Source: Sporolactobacillus shoreicorticis (GTDB lineage Bacteria; Bacillota; Bacilli; Bacillales; Sporolactobacillaceae). Taken from it: a stretch of DNA of 64,000 nt. The translations under genes and the position numbers were made by a program. Shown piece after piece: positions 59,243-64,000 of this stretch (positions within the stretch are counted from its first letter, which is position 1; each line of letters opens with the position of its first letter). The notes below the pieces were generated by a model. That model saw nothing but the letters and a program-made list of their open reading frames with translations. It did not search any database and had not been told where the DNA came from. The stretch covers positions 1-64,000 of the forward strand of contig NZ_JAMXWM010000026.1 in assembly GCF_024125445.1 (NCBI RefSeq). The letters are read 5' to 3'.

Positions 59243-59533
59243 CTATAGCTTATTTAGTTCTTTATTAAACGAAATTTCATATTTTCTTTTTACGGTTTTT
59301 ATAATATTATTAATTGTAGATAAATCTCGAACAGACACATCATCAGTAATAATTTCAATTTTTGCCATGTTTTCAACCTCGACAATTAACTCAACCAAAA
59401 ATAACGAAGAAATTATCTTTGAACTAAATAAATCTGTGTCATCGTCATAATTACTTTGAATCAATGCTTTACTATTAATTTTTTTGCGAATAAATGTTCT
59501 AAGATCTGTTTCAACATCTTTCCATTTTCTCAT
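59243..59533 (-). CDS. Stand-alone acyl/peptidyl carrier protein
   Basis: 96 residues, acidic four-helix type. The attachment region reads SSKIISSLFLVELIVEVEN, where the usual motif is DSLxLVELI, so Ser43 (or Ser42) is the likely phosphopantetheine site; the Asp before it is replaced by Ser. The architecture is nearest to DltC- and BtrI-like stand-alone carriers. The start overlaps the folE2-like stop as ATGA. The Sfp-type PPTase in the same locus can activate it, and the adenylation enzyme upstream can load it. Confidence 0.82.
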   Translation of the reverse strand: MRKWKDVETDLRTFIRKKINSKALIQSNYDDDTDLFSSKIISSLFLVELIVEVENMAKIEIITDDVSVRDLSTINNIIKTVKRKYEISFNKELNKL

Positions 59534-60318
59534 TTTTTATCTCCTTTTTTATCTCTACCAATATATGCATAGGCATTATGATTATGAATAGATTCATAAT
59601 TCTTTATTTCAATTTCAAGTACCTTATATTTATCTTTTAAATTAATAATTGCGTCTCTAATGACATCCTCAACAAACTTAGGATTATCATAGGCATGTTC
59701 TGTAACAAATTTTTCGTCAATTCTTTTTAAAACTGAAAACAGTTCCTCCGATCCGGCTTTTTTTTCAATTATATTAATTACGTCTAGGATATCGTTAAAG
59801 TTATCAATAATAATAGAAATATTTACTTCTCCGCGTTGATTATGCGCCCCACGTTCACTTATCGCCTTAGAACATGGACAAACCGTTGTTATTGGTACTT
59901 TAATTCTTGTGATTATATTAGGTTTGTCACTAGTTCCACTAAGACTAACCTTATAGGCAACGAATCCTTTGACTTTGGAAACAGGGCTACTTTTTTCAAT
60001 TAACAAATCGAAATCTAACTGTATAAAGGAGCTTTTAGCATCTAATCGTTGGTTAATTTTATGGAGCAATTCAACTAACGAGTTAAAATTAATTATCTTA
60101 TCCCATTCGGTTAAGACTTCAATCATTCTACTCATGTGAATAGCTCTCTTTTCTTCATCCAATGCTACGGTAAATTTAACATTTGCAACACTGTTTTTAA
60201 TGCAGTTAGGCTTTAGGTCAAATTGCACTGGAATCTCGAAATCACTAATACCTACTTGATCAATATAGACATGTCTATTATCAATAGTACTTTGAATATC
60301 TCTCATATTTTCATACAC
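59530..60318 (-). CDS. folE2: GTP cyclohydrolase I type 2 (GCYH-IB, FolE2)
   Basis: 262 residues, full length. FolE2 turns GTP into dihydroneopterin triphosphate. The catalytic C147 is in TTVCPCSKAISERGAHNQRG, with H159 in GAHNQR; the C-terminal TEHAYDNPKFVEDVIRDAII is also typical. The start may be ATG 60318 or the in-frame ATG at 60306. Genes on both sides (queD-like, carrier protein) are within 10 bp or overlap, so it serves this pathway rather than, or as well as, folate synthesis. Confidence 0.93.
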   Translation of the reverse strand: MYENMRDIQSTIDNRHVYIDQVGISDFEIPVQFDLKPNCIKNSVANVKFTVALDEEKRAIHMSRMIEVLTEWDKIINFNSLVELLHKINQRLDAKSSFIQLDFDLLIEKSSPVSKVKGFVAYKVSLSGTSDKPNIITRIKVPITTVCPCSKAISERGAHNQRGEVNISIIIDNFNDILDVINIIEKKAGSEELFSVLKRIDEKFVTEHAYDNPKFVEDVIRDAIINLKDKYKVLEIEIKNYESIHNHNAYAYIGRDKKGDKK

Positions 60319-60328
60319 TTTCTCTCTT

Positions 60329-60694
60329 TTATTTAGTAATTTTCACATAGCACTTGCTTGTTTCATAGAGCTTCACACTTTTGAGAAAATAATTTTGTCC
60401 CTTCAGGCTTTCTTCTAGTGTATTAAATATATTTGATGCGACTACTTCTGCAGTCGGAATTTTAAAAAAATCATTTAAACTTGAATGATCAAATTTACTA
60501 ATCACTTTTTCTTGAACAATTTTTTTTACATCAGAAAAGTTACATACCCATCCTTCTTCGTTTATTTCCCCCATTACCTCAATAGTTAACTCATATCTGT
60601 GGCCGTGCAATTTGCTACATTTTCCATATACATTTTTTTCCGGTAATTGATGACTAGCCTCAAACTCAAAGTGCCTTCCTACTATTGTTTTCAT
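60329..60694 (-). CDS. queD: QueD-like 6-carboxytetrahydropterin synthase
   Basis: 121 residues, full length. It converts dihydroneopterin triphosphate to 6-carboxy-tetrahydropterin. Zinc ligands H15 (FEASHQL), H30 and H32 (KLHGHRYEL), the catalytic C26 (YGKCSKLHGH) and the D69-H70 pair (FDHSSLND) are all present, as is LYETSKCYV at the end. The start lies inside the 3' end of the adenylation gene (29-base overlap). Confidence 0.94.
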   Translation of the reverse strand: MKTIVGRHFEFEASHQLPEKNVYGKCSKLHGHRYELTIEVMGEINEEGWVCNFSDVKKIVQEKVISKFDHSSLNDFFKIPTAEVVASNIFNTLEESLKGQNYFLKSVKLYETSKCYVKITK

Positions 60695-61841
60695 AACCGC
60701 TTCTCCCCTTTATGAACAAATAATTATTCTTATCAAAATATCCCCTATCATTTGTACAAAAATATCCGTTTATCAAATTAATTTCTTTTTCACCTTCTCT
60801 AGTTTTATACTTATCAGAAATAGTTTTTGATCTTATGAATATAAGCTCATCTTTTATCTTAATTTTTGTTCCATCAGGTGGTCTGCCAACACTCATGAAA
60901 TTAGAAGATGTTGGACATACATTTGCACTGATAAGACTTGCTTCCATCATTCCATATATTTGACTCAACCATTTTCCAGTACATTCATAAAATTCAAGCC
61001 CTATTTCACTATTTAGTGGATCGCCTGAACAAAGAAAGGTCCTATAACTACTTGTATTAATATGTTTATCTGAATGATCATTTATCATTTTATAAACAGC
61101 TGGGATACCAACAAATAGAGATGGTTTATAAGCATCAGATATTAAGCTAAAACTTTTATAGTCAAAGAAACGTTGTATTAGTAGAGTTGCTCCTGAAAAG
61201 AGACACGCTGTAAGTCCCATTGTTAAACCATATCCGTGTGTAATTGGTACCGGACAATAAACTATTTCGTTAGTCTTGTAGGAGTATAAAGTTACTATAT
61301 TTTGTGCATCTAATAACAGGTTTTCACTAGTTTTAAAAGCAATCTTTGCTCTTCCTGTAGTTCCTGTAGATGTCTGCATAAGCTCATAATTATTGATCCT
61401 TTTCTCTTCATTAACATTAAGAACATTAAGATCAAAGTTATCATTTAAATTAGAGTATTTAGGTAATTGGCTTCTAGTCAATACGTGTATTTTGTTGTCG
61501 TATAACATATTTTCAAAATCCCTAAATAAATAATCTTCTACAAGGGTAACATCTACCTCTGAAACTTTTATTTTGTCCTTCAGGCTTTTTATATTGGCTG
61601 GGTTTAATAACAAGATCAAACAATTGTTCTTAGATAATGCTAAAAGATTGATAATTAATTCTAAAGAATTATGCATACACAGAGCTACTCTTTTTCTATT
61701 GACACTATGCTTACTTAAAAAAGTTGAAGTATAAAGCACATTTTGAAATAAACCATAATTAGTTACTTTTATATGGTTGTAGATCAAGGCAAGGCAATCA
61801 CCCTTTTCCCTTACATTTTTTACTAGCGTTTCATAAAGCAT
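60666..61841 (-). CDS. Adenylation (AMP-forming ligase) enzyme lacking the C-terminal subdomain
   Basis: 391 residues from ATG 61841 (GGAAGG site), of the ANL superfamily. Core motifs are A3 MQTSTGTTGRAK (about 155-166), A5 YGMMEA (296-301), A7 FCTNDRGYFD (361-370) and the start of A8 (IKGRSGY). The usual family length is near 500: the frame ends 12 residues after the A8 glycine, and the A10 lysine subdomain is absent because queD begins there. It would activate an acid as acyl-AMP; loading onto the carrier protein is likely, but the missing subdomain normally completes adenylation and thiolation. The substrate is unknown. Candidates include CDG or an amino/aryl acid. Confidence 0.82.
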   Translation of the reverse strand: MLYETLVKNVREKGDCLALIYNHIKVTNYGLFQNVLYTSTFLSKHSVNRKRVALCMHNSLELIINLLALSKNNCLILLLNPANIKSLKDKIKVSEVDVTLVEDYLFRDFENMLYDNKIHVLTRSQLPKYSNLNDNFDLNVLNVNEEKRINNYELMQTSTGTTGRAKIAFKTSENLLLDAQNIVTLYSYKTNEIVYCPVPITHGYGLTMGLTACLFSGATLLIQRFFDYKSFSLISDAYKPSLFVGIPAVYKMINDHSDKHINTSSYRTFLCSGDPLNSEIGLEFYECTGKWLSQIYGMMEASLISANVCPTSSNFMSVGRPPDGTKIKIKDELIFIRSKTISDKYKTREGEKEINLINGYFCTNDRGYFDKNNYLFIKGRSGYENNSRKAL

Positions 61842-63219
61842 TTTTTTCCTTCCTTTCATGCTTGCAGCCCATATAATCCTCATTATATGGATTAAATCCT
61901 TTTTTCAGAGATATCATAAGTGATTGCAAATATGCATCCCACGCGTCTTTATTAATAAACAACGAAGATATATTTCCAGTCCATGGAAGACCCCTATCAG
62001 TTACTCTATAGTTACTCTCATCATCTAATTCAAGTATGTGGTGATTCACTAACTCATCCAATTTATTTTTATATCTTGAATAATTAGGTATTTCATTTTT
62101 GGGTATTTTTAGCAAAATTGGGAATAAAACCATTTTCCGATCATTATGCTCATCTTCTGAACATTTTAAGCTTAATTCGGCAGGATAATTTAATTTCATC
62201 ACTTCAGAAATATATGCTTCTATATCAACTACATTTTTATATGCATAACCATCAATGTAGCCTCTAGATGAAGCTCCTAGTCCAATTACATTGCCATTAT
62301 TTAAATAAACCTTATCTCCAATGTGTACCTTTTTTTGGTATCTGGAATACGTGTTAATAGTTAATTGGTTATATCCCTGACCCTTGAGCCAATTGTTAGC
62401 AATGATAAACATCCTTATTGAATTTTCATTGGAAGGATTTAAAGTATAATAGTCTCTCTCTCTAATTTTTTTATCAAGATTAGTGTTTGGAAACACAGCC
62501 ATACTATACAAGTCCATCTGATAGGGATTTATTTCATTAACTTTTTTTAAATCGTTCAAAAATATTTTCTCATTTTGATCTGGCATATTGTACATCATAT
62601 CAACACAAAACTTCATTTTCCCAAACTTTTTAATAAGATCAATACCTTTGTAAAGCTCCTCAAGTGTTGCTCTTATGTACATATTCTTCCTAATCTTGGG
62701 ATCAAAGGTTTGAACTCCGAAACTTATTCTATCGACCCCTATACTATACAAATCTTTTAACTGACTCTCATTAGTAATACAATTGATCGATCCTTCAACA
62801 GAGATATTTTGATCGACTTTGAAGTTGAAAAATTTTTTAGTCGCTTGAATAATCTTTTCAAAATCTTTAACATTTAATAAAAAGGGATTACCTCCCCCAA
62901 AATGAATTGATGAAATTTTCTTTTTTCTTATATAATTTGTGTTACCATACAAACTCATTTCTTTGATTATTGAATCAATATAGACATCTTTATATTTCTC
63001 CAGTCCTTTTTTGCCAAATACTTTATAATAAGGGCAAAAAAAGCAGTTCGAATCACAAAATGGTATATGAACGTATAAATTAGTGGGCGTATCTTTTATT
63101 CTCGGATTATTTAGAAAGTCAAAAAAATTATCATTAAATTCTCTCTTATGTTTGTTTCTTGTTAACCGTGGGTAAACCCAAAAATCATCAAGGCGATTGT
63201 TGAATACCTTATTTAACAA
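61831..63219 (-). CDS. HemN/HemW-like radical SAM enzyme
   Basis: 462 residues. The radical SAM cluster site is C55-x3-C59-x2-C62 in HIPFCDSNCFFCPYYKV, with GGGN (about 108-111) in place of GGGTP and a HemN-type C-terminal domain. This shape is shared by coproporphyrinogen oxidases, HemW and class C radical SAM methyltransferases/cyclopropanases of natural-product pathways (for example NosN and YtkT). Placed between queE-like and adenylation genes, it is more likely to act on the cluster's product than on haem. It overlaps the ligase start by 11 bases. Confidence 0.85.
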   Translation of the reverse strand: MLNKVFNNRLDDFWVYPRLTRNKHKREFNDNFFDFLNNPRIKDTPTNLYVHIPFCDSNCFFCPYYKVFGKKGLEKYKDVYIDSIIKEMSLYGNTNYIRKKKISSIHFGGGNPFLLNVKDFEKIIQATKKFFNFKVDQNISVEGSINCITNESQLKDLYSIGVDRISFGVQTFDPKIRKNMYIRATLEELYKGIDLIKKFGKMKFCVDMMYNMPDQNEKIFLNDLKKVNEINPYQMDLYSMAVFPNTNLDKKIRERDYYTLNPSNENSIRMFIIANNWLKGQGYNQLTINTYSRYQKKVHIGDKVYLNNGNVIGLGASSRGYIDGYAYKNVVDIEAYISEVMKLNYPAELSLKCSEDEHNDRKMVLFPILLKIPKNEIPNYSRYKNKLDELVNHHILELDDESNYRVTDRGLPWTGNISSLFINKDAWDAYLQSLMISLKKGFNPYNEDYMGCKHERKEKNAL

Positions 63220-63250
63220 TTTACTACACCTCTTTATTAATATTTTGATT

Positions 63251-63940
63251 CTAAGCTTCTATTCCATTATCCCAAACTTGCAACTGTAATCTATTTGCAT
63301 ATCGAAATTGATGTCTAATGCATAATCCAATCATTTCTTGCTGAACTTTAAATAGATCCATTCTTGAATTAGATAAAGGCATTACTAGTACTCTTTCTCT
63401 GTTATAAGTTTTTAATAGTGACAGTACATGTTCTATCTCATTAAAATCTTGCTCCATATTTCTTGCAACAAATTTAAGCTGGTAAGGATATCTACCAATA
63501 TAGTAATCAATAATGGTAGGTTTAATTCTTTGTTTCTCACCCAAAACGGTATCATTTCCCATTTCTGAGTGGGCTAATTTGGGACTCATACTCACAAAAT
63601 TACAATTTATATTTTCCCTCAAAATTGTTGCATTAGTTTCAATAGTAATAAAGTGATTGCTTTTTTTGAAAATTTCTATTAGATTTTTTATTTTTCTACT
63701 AAGTAGCGGTTCTCCGCCAGTTATGACGACATGTCTTGTCGCAAAAGAATTTACAATCTCACTAACTCTCTTGAGGGAATATTTTTTACGCTGCATATTC
63801 TGTTGTTCATCACACCATGTACAATTCAAGTTGCATCCTGGCAATCTTACAAACACCGATGGAACCCCTTCATAAATGCCTTCTCCTTGTATAGATCTGA
63901 AAACATTTGAGATGTATATAATTTCTTCATCATCATTCAT
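63251..63940 (-). CDS. queE: QueE-like 7-carboxy-7-deazaguanine synthase
   Basis: 229 residues. This radical SAM enzyme turns 6-carboxy-tetrahydropterin into 7-carboxy-7-deazaguanine. It has FRSIQGEG (14-21), the cluster site C36-x3-C40-x2-C43 in PGCNLNCTWCDE, and VITGGEPLL, all as in QueE. CDE replaces the common CDT. The C-terminus NRLQLQVWDN is also typical. It is the first complete gene of the cluster seen and overlaps the upstream partial gene by eight bases. Confidence 0.94.
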   Translation of the reverse strand: MNDDEEIIYISNVFRSIQGEGIYEGVPSVFVRLPGCNLNCTWCDEQQNMQRKKYSLKRVSEIVNSFATRHVVITGGEPLLSRKIKNLIEIFKKSNHFITIETNATILRENINCNFVSMSPKLAHSEMGNDTVLGEKQRIKPTIIDYYIGRYPYQLKFVARNMEQDFNEIEHVLSLLKTYNRERVLVMPLSNSRMDLFKVQQEMIGLCIRHQFRYANRLQLQVWDNGIEA

Positions 63941-64000
63941 GATCTCTAAACTCCTTAAATATTGTTTTTAAAAACCCATGATAAAATTCTTTGTTTTTTA
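63933..64000 (-). CDS. 3' end of a further cluster gene, cut by the window edge
   Basis: One minus-strand frame is open from the window edge to TGA at 63935-63933, ending FLKTIFKEFRDHE. Its stop overlaps the queE-like ATG by eight bases, as expected of a coupled operon. Only 21 residues are visible, so the product cannot be named. Confidence 0.5.
   Translation of the reverse strand, partial: KNKEFYHGFLKTIFKEFRDHE

Noticed and set aside
59011-59268. Plus-strand open frame of 85 codons opposite the short peptide
   Set aside because: It runs antisense to the carrier-protein end and the strong Shine-Dalgarno, has no ribosome site of its own, and shows no family pattern.
61831-63219. Naming the radical SAM gene hemN or hemW
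   Set aside because: The architecture fits, but the operon context and altered GGGN motif make a haem role doubtful, so no symbol is given.
57503-64000. Reading the cluster as a queuosine or preQ0 operon
   Set aside because: queC, queF, tgt and queA are not visible, whereas a carrier protein, adenylation enzyme, PPTase and exporter are. They could still lie outside the window.
57503-64000. Reading the cluster as a dpd-type DNA deazaguanine modification system
   Set aside because: No DNA-binding, helicase or TGT-like DpdA gene is present, and carrier and PPTase genes have no place in that system.

Overview
The window is chromosomal DNA of a low-GC Gram-positive bacterium of the Bacilli. Ribosome binding sites are AGGAGG-like, catabolite-repression (cre) and Rex boxes are present, and the gene content is PTS-independent sugar symporters, AraC/MerR/ArsR regulators and bifunctional AdhE. 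A Sporolactobacillus-like or Lactobacillus-like host is my guess from gene content; nothing in the window proves it. IS3-family remnants, decayed Rpn nucleases and several frameshifted genes show a worn accessory region.

Region 1 (1-20 kb) is a plant cell-wall arabinan/galactan utilisation island. It holds a secreted clan-A glycosidase with a carbohydrate-binding module, a GH127 beta-L-arabinofuranosidase with a GPH symporter, a GH51 arabinofuranosidase (frameshifted) with an oligosaccharide:H+ symporter and a GH43 enzyme, a GH36 alpha-galactosidase, and a second GPH symporter with a GH27 enzyme. Two AraC-type and one ArsR-type regulator are divergently transcribed from these operons, and cre boxes lie in most promoter regions. 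The theme returns at 49.9-54.5 kb (AraC, GH42 beta-galactosidase, sugar symporter).

Region 2 (20-31 kb) has two MerR/aldo-keto-reductase divergent pairs, a fructosamine kinase, two small secreted or anchored proteins, another aldo-keto reductase, a CMD-family protein, and two decayed Rpn-type nuclease copies. Region 3 (31.8-39 kb) is an envelope cluster around undecaprenyl-phosphate chemistry (two-component system, DedA, PAP2, GT2, GT-C, GtrA). The response regulator, kinase and GtrA gene are all frameshifted. Region 4 (39-46 kb) has small membrane proteins, a second two-component system with a frameshifted kinase, a rhodanese remnant and a GPH symporter. Region 5 (46-50 kb) is adhE behind two Rex-like boxes.

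Region 6 (55.4-64 kb) is the most unusual part. It is a visibly AT-rich, tightly overlapping minus-strand gene set that runs off the right edge: [partial gene]-queE-like, HemN/HemW-like radical SAM, stand-alone adenylation enzyme lacking the usual C-terminal subdomain, queD-like, folE2-like and carrier protein, then a 20-codon ORF behind a near-perfect Shine-Dalgarno. After a hairpin come a protein with a weak BtrH/C39-like signature, an MFS exporter and an Sfp-type phosphopantetheinyl transferase. FolE2-QueD-QueE is the route to 7-carboxy-7-deazaguanine (CDG). Together with an activating ligase, carrier protein, PPTase and exporter, this looks like a biosynthetic gene cluster for a secreted 7-deazapurine-containing small molecule or conjugate. 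The idea that CDG itself is the carrier-bound acyl group is an inference.
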